Shown in pieces: positions 50,379 through 59,616 of a DNA stretch of 64,000 bases; the first letter of the stretch is position 1, and every line of letters starts with the position of its first letter. Origin of the DNA: Salvelinus alpinus (Eukaryota > Chordata > Actinopteri > Salmoniformes > Salmonidae); contig NC_092087.1 in the NCBI RefSeq assembly GCF_045679555.1, forward strand, positions 22,592,925 to 22,656,924. The letters run 5' to 3'. A program made the position numbers and the translations under genes. A model generated the notes under the pieces. That model saw only the letters and a program-made list of their open reading frames with translations, searched no databases and had not been told where the DNA came from.

Positions 50379-51985
50379 CAGTGGGGAGAACAAGTATTTG
50401 ATACACTGCCGATTTTTCAGGTTGTCCTACTTACAAAGCATGTAGAGGTCTGTAATTTTTATCATAGGTACACTTCAACTGTGAGAGACGTAATCTAAAA
50501 CAAAAATCCAGAAAATCACATTGTATGATTTTTAAGTAATTAATTTGCATTTTATTGCATGACATAAGTATTTGATACATCAGAAAAGCAGAACTTAATA
50601 TTTGGTACAGAAACCTTTGTTTGCAATTACAGAGATCATACGTTTCCTGTAGTTCTTGACCAGGTTTGCACACACTGCAGCAGGGATTTTGGCCCACTCC
50701 TCCATACAGACCTTCTCCAGATCCTTCAGGTTTCGGGGCTGTCGCTGGGCAATACGGACTTTCAGCTCCCTCCAAAGATTTTCTATTGGGTTCAGGTCTG
50801 GAGACTGGCTAGGCCACTCCAGGACCTTGAGATGCTTCTTACGGAGCCACTCCTTAGTTGCCCTGGCTGTGTGTTTTGGGTCGTTGTCATGCTGGAAGAC
50901 CCAGCCACGACCCATCTTCAATGCTCTTACTGAGGGAAGGAGGCTGTTGGCCAAGATCTTGCGATACATGGCCCCATCCATCCTCCCCTCAATACGGTGT
51001 AGTCGTCCTGTCCCCTTTGCAGAAAAGCATCCCCAAAGAATGATGTTTCCATCTCCATGCTTCACGGTTGGGATGGTGTTCTTGGGGTTGTACTCATCCT
51101 TCTTCTTCCTCCAAACACCGCGAGTGGAGTTTAGACCAAAAAGCTCTATTTTTGTCTCATCAGACCACATGACCTTCTCCCATTCCTCCTCTGGATCATC
51201 CAGATGGTCATTGGCAAACTTCAGACGGGCCTGGACATGCGCTGGCTTGAGCAGGGGGACCTTGCGTGCGCTGCAGGATTTTAATCCATGACGGCGTAGT
51301 GTGTTACTAATGGTTTTCTTTGAGACTGTGGTCCCAGCTCTCTTCAGGTCATTGACCAGGTCCTGCCGTGTAGTTCTGGGCTGATCCCTCACCTTCCTCA
51401 TGATCATTGATGCCCCACGAGGTGAGATCTTGCATGGAGCCCCAGACCGAGGGTGATTGACCATCATCTTGAACTTCTTCCATTTTCTAATAATTGCGCC
51501 AACAGTTGTTGCCTTCTCACCAAGCTGCTTCCCTATTGTCCTGTAGCCCATCCCAGCCTTGTGCAGGTCTACAATTTTATCCTTGATGTCCCTACACAGC
51601 TCTCTGGTCTTGGCCATTGTGGAGAGGTTGGAGTCTGTTTGATTGAGTGTGTGGACAGGTGTCTTTTATACAGGTAACGAGTTCAAACAGGTGCAGTTAA
51701 TACAGGTAATGAGTGGAGAACAGGAGGGCTTCTTAAAGAAAAACGAACAGGTCTGTGAGAGCCGGAATTCTTACTGGTTGGTAAGTGATCAAATACTTAT
51801 GTCATGCAATAAAATGCAAATTAATTACTTAAAAATCATACAATGTGATTTTCTGGATTTTTGTTTTAGATTACGTCTCTCACAGTTGAAGTGTACCTAT
51901 GATAAAAATTACAGACCTCTACATGCTTTGTAAGTAGGACAACCTGAAAAATCGGCAGTGTATCAAATACTTGTTCTCCCCACTG
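50379..51985 (-). mobile_element. Complete Tc1-like transposon, possibly recent
   Basis: The 1607-bp element has ends starting 'cagtggggagaacaagtatt', flanked by TA (50377-50378, 51986-51987). The left and right terminal repeats appear identical over about 200 bp. They share changes not found in the sister copy at 46901-48506 (for example 'tttttcaggttgtcc' against 'ttttgcaggttttcc'). The transposase frame is uninterrupted. It is inserted in a duplicated myosin exon. Confidence 0.93.
50595..51617 (-). CDS. Tc1-like DD34E transposase, full-length frame
   Basis: The 340-codon frame is the usual length for Tc1-like transposases, which cut and paste elements at TA targets by binding their terminal repeats. 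Residues about 1-115 form the paired helix-turn-helix DNA-binding region ('[20 protein letters not shown]' start; '[20 protein letters not shown]'). The DDE core follows with D153 ('[11 protein letters not shown]'), D244 ('[17 protein letters not shown]') and E279 ('[14 protein letters not shown]'), a DD34E spacing. The frame ends '[10 protein letters not shown]'. One oddity is '[12 protein letters not shown]' in the glycine-rich box, where the sister copy has GGG (residue 189 Asp for Gly), which could weaken activity. ATG at 51617 is the family start. Activity cannot be judged from sequence alone. Confidence 0.93.
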   Translation of the reverse strand: MAKTRELCRDIKDKIVDLHKAGMGYRTIGKQLGEKATTVGAIIRKWKKFKMMVNHPRSGAPCKISPRGASMIMRKVRDQPRTTRQDLVNDLKRAGTTVSKKTISNTLRRHGLKSCSARKVPLLKPAHVQARLKFANDHLDDPEEEWEKVMWSDETKIELFGLNSTRGVWRKKKDEYNPKNTIPTVKHGDGNIILWGCFSAKGTGRLHRIEGRMDGAMYRKILANSLLPSVRALKMGRGWVFQHDNDPKHTARATKEWLRKKHLKVLEWPSQSPDLNPIENLWRELKVRIAQRQPRNLKDLEKVCMEEWAKIPAAVCANLVKNYRKRMISVIANKGFCTKY

Positions 51986-52197
51986 TACATGAAGCTGGTG
52001 GAGAAGGACGGGAAATCAACAACCTCCAGTGAGTTCAATGACCATACGATTAGATAACATGTCAGGGGTTGTACAGGCTCTGGTAGCTATCTCTCCTTTC
52101 AGTATCAGAGGCTCATGTCAAGGAATGTCCCTGCCTTTCTAACTCTCCACATTTTTGCTCTCTTTCACCCTCCCTCTTCCCATTCCTCGCCCCCCAG

Positions 52198-52333
52198 CCG
52201 TAACCCCCAAGGAGCCCTGGAATCCATGCAGGCCACCCTGGACTCAGAGTGCAAGTCCTGGAATGAGGCGGTGCATCTGAAGAAGAAGATCGAGGGGGAC
52301 ATGAACGAGATGGAAGTGCAGGTCAAGATTAAG
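52198..52333 (+). pseudogene. myh7b: myh7b tail exon
   Basis: Acceptor 'cccccag', then '[20 protein letters not shown]', '[20 protein letters not shown]' and 'QVKIK' in one open frame. The following donor is 'gcaagt', a GC form or a decayed GT. Light meromyosin region near residue 1545. Confidence 0.93.
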
Positions 52334-52575
52334 GCAAGTCCTTCAGCAGCCAGTCTGACAACTCCACACTCACTTATGGCCTCTGTGACAATGTCCAGAC
52401 AAGGTTCCTCTGATTTTGTTTTTACAGTGCTTTGTATACACTGTAATAAACTCTTCAGACTAATTAATAAATTCAAGTTAGCTACTTGACTCATCTACAC
52501 TTCAGATTGTTTGCCTGCTGTGTTATGTCAATAGCATTCTGTACTGAACACTGTCAATGTCCTCTGTAACCCCAG

Positions 52576-52702
52576 GAGCTGGATGACACGCTGCAGCAGA
52601 ACAAGGAGCTGAAGGAGCAGGCGGCGGTGACAGAGCGCAGGACACGCAAACTGGCCGAGCACGAGCTGCTGCACTCCCAGAACACAGGGTCAACCTGCTG
52701 CA
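52576..52702 (+). pseudogene. myh7b: myh7b tail exon with deletion, cut by Tc1
   Basis: Acceptor 'ccccag', then 'ELDDTLQQNKELKEQAAVTE', 'RRTRKLAEHELLHSQNTGST'. Relatives have about 25 more residues between 'VERR' and 'RKIAEQELL', so an in-frame deletion is present. The exon ends abruptly in a truncated Tc1. Confidence 0.9.
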
Positions 52703-53754
52703 GGTTTCCCTCAAGAATTTCCATGTATTTAGTGCCATCCATCATTCCTTCAATTCTGTCCATTTTCCCAGTCCCTGTTGATGAAAATCATCCCCACAGC
52801 ATGATGCTGCCACCCCGTGCTTCACTGTGGGGATGGTGTTCTCGGGGTGATGAGAGGTGTTGGGTTTGCGCCAGACATAGCATTTTCCTTGATGGCCAAA
52901 AAGCACAATTTCAGTCTCATCTGACCAGAGTACCTTCTTCCATATGTTTGGGGAGTCTCCCACATGCCTTTTTGCAAACACCAAACATGTTTGCTTGTTT
53001 TTTTTCTGACCACTCTTCTGTAAAGACCAGCTCTGTGGAGTGTAAGGCTTAAAGTGGTCCTATGGACAGATACTCCAATCTCCGCTATGGAGCTTTGCAG
53101 CTCCTTCAGGGTTATCTTTGGTCTCTTTGTTGCCTCTCTGATTAATGCCATCCTTGCCTGGTCTGTGAGTTTTTGGTGGCCAGCCCTCTCTTGGCAGGTT
53201 TGTTGTGGTACCATATTCTTTCCTTTTTTAAATAATGGATTTAATGGTGCTCTGTGGAATGTTCAAAGTTTCAGATTTTCTTTTTGAACCCAACCCTGAT
53301 CTGTACTTCTCCACAACTTTGTCGCTGACCTGTTTGTAGAGCTCCTTGGTCTTCATAGTGCCACTTGCTTGGTGGTACCCCTTGCTTAGTGGTGTTGCAG
53401 ACTCTGGGGACTTTCAGAATAGGTGTGTGTGTAAATATATACTGAGATCATGTGACACTTAGATTGCACACAGGTGAACTTTATTTAACTAATTATGTGA
53501 CTTCTGAAGGTAATTGGTTGCACCAGATTTTATTTAGGGGCTTCATACCAAAGGGTATGCACGCACCACTTTTCTTTTTTTTAAATATATTTTTTTAAAA
53601 CAAGTAATTTTCTTCACTTCACCAATTTGGACTATTTTGTGTATGTCCATTACATGAAATCCCCCCCCCAAAAAAAAAATCGATTTAAACTCCATGTTGT
53701 AATGCAACAAAATAGAGAAAATGCCAAGGGGGGTGAATACTTTTGCAAGACACT
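52703..53754 (-). mobile_element. Tc1-like transposon, truncated (third family)
   Basis: The minus-strand element has the right end 'cttttgcaagacactg' before TA. It is cut on the left inside the transposase after 'MMDGTKYMEILEGN'. The frames at 52742-52984 and 52822-53214 (minus) give broken DNA-binding and first-Asp blocks ('WSDETEIVLFG'). It replaces several myosin tail exons. Confidence 0.87.
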
Positions 53755-53861
53755 GTACAAACCGAAGAGGACAGCAATTTACTTGGTTAGAGATATTCAC
53801 CTCTTCACCATTACTGAACAGTAAGTGTAGATCAGTGGTGTGACAGTGTACTTATTGACAG

Positions 53862-53956
53862 AGCTGGAGAATAAGCTAGAGTCTGAGCAGAAGAGCCAGG
53901 AGTTCCAGAAGGGTGTCTGCAAGTACGAGAGGAAGATCAAAGAACTCACCTACCAG
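53862..53956 (+). pseudogene. myh7b: myh7b tail exon
   Basis: Encodes 'ELENKLESEQKSQEFQKGVC', then 'KYERKIKELTYQ', with donor 'gtacag'. Relatives read 'ELENEVEAEQKRNVEAVKGL' here. One frame is open throughout; light meromyosin, about residue 1810. Confidence 0.93.
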
Positions 53957-54180
53957 GTACAGAAACACAGCACCTTCATTAGCCATGGGGAAAATGTAGG
54001 AAGAGATCTGTGTCATGCAGTTCCCCAATGTTATGATTTTGCACTTCATTAGGTTCAAGTGATCATCTTAATGATGGATCATATTGCTGATTATATTATT
54101 TTTCTATGATGTAGTGGTGAAGTGATGATGTAATGGTGTAGTGCTTCATGCTGCCCCCTGCTGTTTGTTTGTCCCTGCAG

Positions 54181-54273
54181 AAAGAGGACAGGAAGAACCT
54201 GGCTAGTCTGCAGCAGCTCATAGACAAGCTGCAAGCCAAGGTGAAGAGCTACAAGAGGCAGGCTGAGGAAGCG
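54181..54273 (+). pseudogene. myh7b: myh7b tail exon
   Basis: Acceptor 'ccctgcag', then '[20 protein letters not shown]', '[11 protein letters not shown]' and donor 'gtaagt'. Three bases shorter than the usual 96. No stop. Confidence 0.94.
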
Positions 54274-54405
54274 GTAAGTCCCCATACCACTTCCAGTTTA
54301 CTGTTGTGTTACTGTATGGAATGTGGGTCTGTTTCCAAATGACCTACAGTGGTATGATCTAGTTACCTGCTCTCTCTGATCTCTCACTCTGTCCTCTCCC
54401 CTCAG

Positions 54406-54540
54406 GAGGAACAAGCTAACTTCAACCTGACCAAGTTCAGGAAGATCCAGCATGAGCTGGACGACGCAGAAGAGAGGGCTGAAATGGCTGAGACCACGGT
54501 CAATAAACTCAGAGTTCGCACTCGGGACCAAGGGCCAAAG
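54406..54540 (+). pseudogene. myh7b: myh7b last recognisable tail exon
   Basis: Acceptor 'cctcag', then '[20 protein letters not shown]', '[20 protein letters not shown]' and donor 'gtcagt'. This 135-bp exon is open and of family length and is normally followed by one short terminal exon, which I could not identify. A hAT element begins 155 bp downstream. Confidence 0.94.
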
Positions 54541-54694
54541 GTCAGTACTACACTTTATGGAAGATACCGGTAAGGTGTGATTTATCACATAACATGTGGC
54601 TAACAATTGAGGGAAAATATTATTATTGGATTTGGAACAAATTCACTAGACTCAACCAGTCAGCTGAAGTTGGTCTGCTCTGGAATATTTAGGG

Positions 54695-56253
54695 CAGTGG
54701 TTCTTAACCTGGGTTCGATCGAACCCCAGGGGTTCGGTGAGTCAGTCTCAGGGGTTCGGCGGAGGTCAAGACACACATCCGACTCATATGATTCGTGATG
54801 ACACGCCCCGCTTGGCCATCATTGGCTGCAGGTGATCACGCTACATCGCTTGGCCTATCTGTGCTGCAGGGAATTTGGTGCGCTCAGTAGTCGACTTGTG
54901 ACTGTCGTGATGGTACGTTTTGTGATTTCTTTCTTAATATTTTAATCCCTTCATACTTACGTATATGTACAATATGGATTCACATGTATAACGGAACGTG
55001 ATGGGAGTCAGCGTCCTAACTGCATGATTTGCAATGCCAAGTTGAGCAATTCTAGTTTAGCACCGGCAAAACTAAGAGAACACTTCCTTAAGCTGCATGG
55101 AGATGGAGAATACAAGAACACAACGCTCGCTGAATTCAAGGTGAAGAGAGCCAGATTCGATGAAAAGGCTACTCTGCCTGTTCTCGGCTTTGTACCCATC
55201 AACAAACCGATCCTCACAGCATCGTACGAAGTTGCTTACCTGATCGCAAAGCAGGGCAAACCACACACCATTGGTGAAACACTCATAAAACCAGCTGTGT
55301 TGAAGATGGCGAATATCATGCTGGGAAAAGAGGCTGAAGTTAAGTTATCCCAAATTCCTCTTTCAAATGACACCATCAGCGACAGAATAGAGGACATGAG
55401 CAAAGACATCTTGGCTCAAGTAGTTGCAGATCTGATTTCAAGCCCGGCAAAATTCAGCCTTCAACTCGACGAGACCACAGACGTTTCCAATCTAAGCCAG
55501 CTTGGTGCGCTATGTGAAAGACGACGTGATAAAGGAAGATTTTTTATTTTGTAAGCCTCTTACAACAACAACTAAGGCAGCCGATGTGAAGAAACTTGTG
55601 GATGACTTCTTCAAAGACAACAATCTTTCGTGGGATATGGTTTCTGCAGTCTGTTCAGACGGCGCTCCAGTCATGCTGGGAAGAAAGTCTGGTTTTGGTG
55701 CGCTAGTGAAAGCCGATGCACCACACATCATTGTTACGCATTGTATTCTGCACAGGCATGCGTTGGCAACAAAAACCTTGCCTCCAAAACTGGCAGAAGA
55801 ATTAAAAATTGTAGTGGAATGCGTGAACTATGTGCGAACTAGTGCTCTGAGGCACCGCATCTTCAGTGAGCTGTGTAAAGAAATGGGCTCTGAATTCGAG
55901 GTACTTCTGTACCATTCTAACGTTCGGTGGTTATCCCGCGGACAGGTGCTGAATCGTGTTTTTGCCGTGCGTGTGGAATTAGCCCTGTTTTTGCAAGAGC
56001 ACCAACATTGTCATGCAGATTGCTTAAAAAATTCTGAGTTCATTCTCATTTTAGCGTACATGGCTGATATCTTCGCAGCTCTCAATCATCTCAATCAAAA
56101 GATGCAGGGCGGTGGAGTCAACATCATCGAAGCGGAGGAAAACCTGAAGGCTTTTTTAAAAAAGCTACCGTTATGGAAACGACGAACAGAGAACGATAAC
56201 TTCGCAAACTTTCCCCTGCTGGACGACTGTGTAAGTAAGATCGAAGATATCTA
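54695..56253 (+). mobile_element. hAT transposon, 3' truncated copy
   Basis: Starts with the hAT-type end 'cagtggttcttaacctgg' and stops within the transposase. The strand-reversed copy at 59617-61895 looks identical for the first 1.56 kb, including a shared frame break. The 3' terminal repeat is missing, so no target duplication can be tested here. Confidence 0.9.
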
Positions 56254-56254
56254 G
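54971..56254 (+). pseudogene. hAT transposase (ZBED5/FAM200-like), broken
   Basis: A BED-type zinc finger ('CMICNAKLSNSSL' with 'HFLKLH') is followed by 'LDETTDVSNLSQL' of the RNase-H-like core in the frame at 55024-55554. The next frame (55502-56254) continues 'VRYVKDDVIKEDFLFCKPLT' through 'CSDGAPVMLGRKSGFGALVK' and stops at the truncation. The frame shift is explained by loss of 8 bp at a 'gtgcgcta' repeat. The N-terminus before the zinc finger and the C-terminal dimerisation domain are missing. Confidence 0.88.
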
Positions 56255-56467
56255 ATATCTCCTAACTTTTGCCACACACGGCGGCTCTATGACTGTAGCC
56301 TATTGCCGCTTTGATTACTTATGATTGGCCAACAACAAGCTACACGCGCTACACTCCACTCTCTGTATAGTACTATAAATAAGCATTTCATAAAGAGAAT
56401 GGTTAGACCTTTTCAGTGAAAACTGATGCTTAAGGCAGTGGTACAGAGCAGGAGAGAGGCTGCTGAC
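56254..56467. other. Junction between hAT and trpc4ap, nothing recognised
   Basis: No exon or repeat is recognised in these 214 bp. The downstream (C-terminal) trpc4ap exons would be expected from here towards lower coordinates but are absent. Confidence 0.5.
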
Positions 56468-56656
56468 CTGTGCTGGTGTGCTCAGCCTCCTCCGTGGCCA
56501 TCTGCATGAGGGCGTCCAGCACCAAGGCGTTGTCAAGCCACGTGTACCAGTCCTCCAGCTCCTGCAGGAAGTTAGACGACCCCGTGGCCTCAGACACCTT
56601 TCTGGTGGCCAGCTTACACAGGCGCTCGATGAAGCACGGGATGTTTAGGAGGGTCA
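56468..56656 (-). pseudogene. trpc4ap: trpc4ap exon d
   Basis: A 189-bp exon with acceptor 'ttcccag' and donor 'gtcagc' encodes 'VTLLNIPCFIERLCKLATRK', then 'VSEATGSSNFLQELEDWYTW', 'LDNALVLDALMQMATEEAEH'. Phase fits the upstream exon (CAA G|TG ACC). Confidence 0.9.
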
Positions 56657-56891
56657 CTGGGAACAAGGAGGCAGCAGAGTGGGCTCATTCATTGATCATG
56701 TACTCTACTACAGTTTTAGGTTAAGGGCTGAGAAAATTTTTGGACAGATTAAGGGCATCAAATCAAATAAGTACTACAAATCAACAGATTAATTAAACAA
56801 ATCCTTTAACAAGACCCAAAGATAGGGTAATTGAGCTAAAGAATAAGAAAAAGGTCATTTCTCCACTGTGTTTCTGTATCCCTTGTCCTAC

Positions 56892-57093
56892 CTTGGTTGA
56901 CCTCTGCACGTGAGAGGCTAGAGTCTTTTTTCTGCTGGGCGTTCTTGGCCAGCAGGGTGTGTTTGTCATCATTCCCCACGTCGGGTTCTGAGACTGTGAC
57001 AGAGAGGATGCGGCAGAAGTTAGCCAGCTGCTGCTGGTCAAAGCTCTGAACCAGACCAGACAGGTTAGCAATCCCTTCCAACTGGATCATCGC
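56892..57093 (-). pseudogene. trpc4ap: trpc4ap exon c
   Basis: A 202-bp exon with acceptor 'gccacag' and donor 'gtagga' encodes 'AMIQLEGIANLSGLVQSFDQ', 'QQLANFCRILSVTVSEPDVG', 'NDDKHTLLAKNAQQKKDSSL'. Open throughout. Confidence 0.9.
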
Positions 57094-57234
57094 CTGTGGC
57101 AGAAAGAGGACCAACATATGGGTCACCATTGGCATAAGATGACCATGGATATAAAATCTCCACCCAGCGCAAACCCACAAACTCTCTCGAGGTGAGCAAT
57201 ATTGTAAAAGATTTTGTTGTAAAGTTCCTCTGAC

Positions 57235-57363
57235 CTTCTTGACTCCGAGAATATCCTCGATTAAAGTGGCAGTCTGTAGAAAAGTCTTCTGGTTCGTCAT
57301 CAAGGTAAAGAGAAACAGGACAAAGTAGTCTCTGGCTGCAAGGCTCTTTGTTACCCCTTCCGT
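57235..57363 (-). pseudogene. trpc4ap: trpc4ap exon b
   Basis: A 129-bp exon (43 codons) with acceptor 'tctcag' and donor 'gtcaga' encodes 'TEGVTKSLAARDYFVLFLFT', then 'LMTNQKTFLQTATLIEDILG', 'VKK'. Open throughout. Confidence 0.9.
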
Positions 57364-57469
57364 CTGAGAAAATTAGGGGAGAGATTTGATGATTAATGAA
57401 TGTTTATATTAAAAGGCAGACATTATTCATTATTTTCATGAAGTGATGTTCTGCGGCAAGTGTACTTAC

Positions 57470-57525
57470 ACATATGCAGCAGTTGTAAAGAACACTAAGG
57501 CAGTCATTGACCAAGTCATCATTCA
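57470..57525 (-). pseudogene. trpc4ap: trpc4ap exon a
   Basis: A 56-bp exon with acceptor 'cctgcag' and donor 'gtaagt' encodes 'NDDLVNDCLSVLYNCCIC'. Together with exon b this gives the 'NCCICTEGVTK' junction typical of TRPC4AP. Confidence 0.88.
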
Positions 57526-58376
57526 CTGCAGGGACAAAACATAATGAATGTACTTTATTCTCCCAGATAGTCACCAGTTGAAGTATCCTGGGGTAAGGAA
57601 TGTTTGGGGGATTTTCAAGTCCCTCAGTTGAGCACCTGATACCCCTTTTTACACTTAAGCTGGGCTGAAGTGCATTTGAGTATACCTTTTTTTACACACT
57701 CATGGGGTGGTGATCATATGAAGACTTGTTTGTAATTCATTAATATCACACTGGAGCCATCTGTACCTAGGAAGTGTTTAGTGTGCATTGGACTTACCTT
57801 ATACATACAACTCTCAATCCTGACGCAAAGTCCACCATCTTCCCCCTAAGAATCCATTTTCCACCCTTTTTGTTCATCTAAAGTTAAACCATTTATTTAT
57901 TTAACAGTCTTGTTTGTGAATTTAATATAAGGATAAGCATAATAAATTCTCACAACTATCTCTCGAATGTGTGTGGTGTATTTTGTTCACAGTGGTCTTA
58001 TTGATGGGACACAATAACAAATGTCGTCTTGCCTCAGAACGTCAGGCTGTAAAAACAATGATATTTCCTGAAGATTCCACAAGTTGAATCGCTATTGTTG
58101 ACACCCAGCAGATAAACTCCTGCACACGGCCGACATTCCTTATGGTGTGTTCCGTCCTTTACTCAACGCATCTCTCCACACAACACTGACTGCAGACAGT
58201 AATGAGACAGATTGTACTATAAATGCTTTTAGAAGTCTTTATTGGTCTATATTGCAGTCACACCACAACTGTTGCAGCTGGCTGGCTGTGATATCTTTGG
58301 TTGGGGAATTATCCTCTGGATTACTCTGCAAGCTGAAATACACAAGTTAAATATGCTTCAGTTATATGCCCTAAAT
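57526..58376. other. No gene recognised
   Basis: I looked for further 5' trpc4ap exons on the minus strand and found none. The 119-codon frame at 58242-58601 has no domain features. Confidence 0.5.
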
Positions 58377-58425
58377 CAGTGGTTCTTAACCTTGTTGGAG
58401 GTACTGAACCCCACCAGTTTCTGGT
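58377..58425 (+). mobile_element. hAT terminal repeat scrap
   Basis: Starts 'cagtggttcttaaccttgtt', the same as the left end of the element at 59617, and diverges after about 45 bp. A third trace of this family. Confidence 0.8.
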
Positions 58426-58469
58426 GGTTCATTTATATAGTAATTGGCATTCAACATGACCTCATCTGG

Positions 58470-59330
58470 GATTTGAACTCACAACTTCTTGGTTCACAGC
58501 ATTCCAATCTTCCTGCTACGCATCTGTATTGCTACACTTTGCACTTCAAAGTAAATCTGAGCTCTGTTAAAAATACATTCAAGAAAAACTATTTATCATA
58601 GCGATTAAGGAGTAACATAAAATGAGAAATATGACCTACCAACATTAGATAACTACTCAAATTAAATAAGTTAATGATGAGAGAATAGTCAGATGAAATG
58701 ATAATTGACACAGACATGGTGGCGTAGCAGGAAGATCGAAATGCCATGAACCACATAATTGAATTGTAATTACTGTATAAATGAACATGCACAATGTAAT
58801 CATGTATGTCAAGGTGTGTCAAATACATAAGTTGAAAACATTGTATGTTAAAAGCATTGCGTGTGTGACTAATTGCACAGCCTTTTTTAGGTAAGATGCC
58901 CAAAATAATAATTTCTAGTTGAAAGAACATAGGACACAAATTGTGCAAACACATCATATTAAGTTAACAGCATTTTTGCCTACATTTTCTAATGTTGGAG
59001 GCATGGAGCTAAGTTTGGGCCAACTAAAAATGTTAAGTTCAGTTAACACTTTGACCGAAAAGTTGAGTAAACAAAAAAAGGCAGTGGAATCAGTTACTTA
59101 ATAATAATTAGTTGAAACAACTAGATTAGTGTTTATTTTATATATATATATATATAAAATAAAATAACAATATACATATATATATTTTTTCTTGAAATGT
59201 TTATTATTGAAAAAAAAGTTATATATATAAAAAATAAATACAATTGTATTTTTATTTTTTATTAAGCAGTGTATGGAGAAAGCCTAGGAACCCTTTTGGA
59301 ATAGTTTTTTCTGAGTGTACACAGAAGCTC
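58470..59330. other. AT-rich DNA with a SINE-like scrap
   Basis: A tRNA-like B box read on the minus strand ('gagttcaaatcccag') lies near 58470-58485. A TA-rich low-complexity run spans 59135-59260. No gene is recognised. Confidence 0.5.
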
Positions 59331-59334
59331 CCAC

Positions 59335-59405
59335 CTTTAGTGGTTAGAGCGTTGGGCCAGTAACCAAAAGGTTGCTGGATCGAATCCCTGAGTTGACAAG
59401 GTCTG
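59335..59405 (+). mobile_element. HpaI-type SINE head
   Basis: The tRNA-like part 'tagtggttagagcgttgg' with B box 'ggatcgaatccctga' is present. It runs straight into LINE sequence without its own body and tail. Confidence 0.7.
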
Positions 59406-59616
59406 TTAATCTGTTGTTCTGGTGTGTTCGCAGAGCATGCGCAGAACAGCTGGCAGACATTTTCAACCTCTCCCTGTTCAATCTGTAATCTTAAACTGAC
59501 CCAAGAACTCTAAGGCTTCATGCAACACTGACTACCACCCTGTAGCACTCACATCTGCAATCATGAAGTGCTTTGAAAGGCTGGTTACGGCAGATAAAGT
59601 CCATCACACCCTAGAC

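Larger units (their letters stand above)
50364..52028 (+). pseudogene. myh7b: myh7b tail exon, second copy, split by Tc1
   Basis: 'KADIY' codons at 50364-50378 are followed by a Tc1 element (50379-51985), then 'MKLVEKDGKSTTS' from the duplicated TA at 51986 to the donor 'gtgagt' at 52029. The downstream intron matches the inverted copy for at least 35 bp. This is the plus-strand partner of the inverted exon at 50035-50149. Confidence 0.9.
56468..57525 (-). pseudogene. trpc4ap: trpc4ap partial gene, four exons
   Basis: Four minus-strand exons in matching phase encode about 190 residues of TRPC4-associated protein (TRUSS), a substrate adaptor linked to DDB1-Cul4 ubiquitin ligase and TNF receptor signalling. 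The order is 57525-57470, 57363-57235, 57093-56892, 56656-56468. Key blocks are 'NDDLVNDCLSVLYNCCIC', 'LMTNQKTFLQTATLIEDILG', 'SFDQQQLANFCRILSVTVSE', 'GNDDKHTLLAKNAQQKK' and 'ELEDWYTWLDNALVLDALMQ'. All splice borders are GT/AG and no stop is seen. The exons 3' of this (about half the protein) are missing where a hAT element now lies, and no 5' exons were found up to 64000. In vertebrates TRPC4AP lies convergent with MYH7B, as here. Likely a truncated duplicate, though an assembly gap is possible. Confidence 0.85.

Noticed and set aside
54695-56254. Domesticated ZBED-type host gene
   Set aside because: It has a transposon end, is truncated, and shares its frame break with a second copy that has terminal repeats and a target duplication.
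56468-57525. Intact trpc4ap gene
   Set aside because: The four exons are open, but the 3' exons are absent before the hAT element and no 5' exons were found to 64000.
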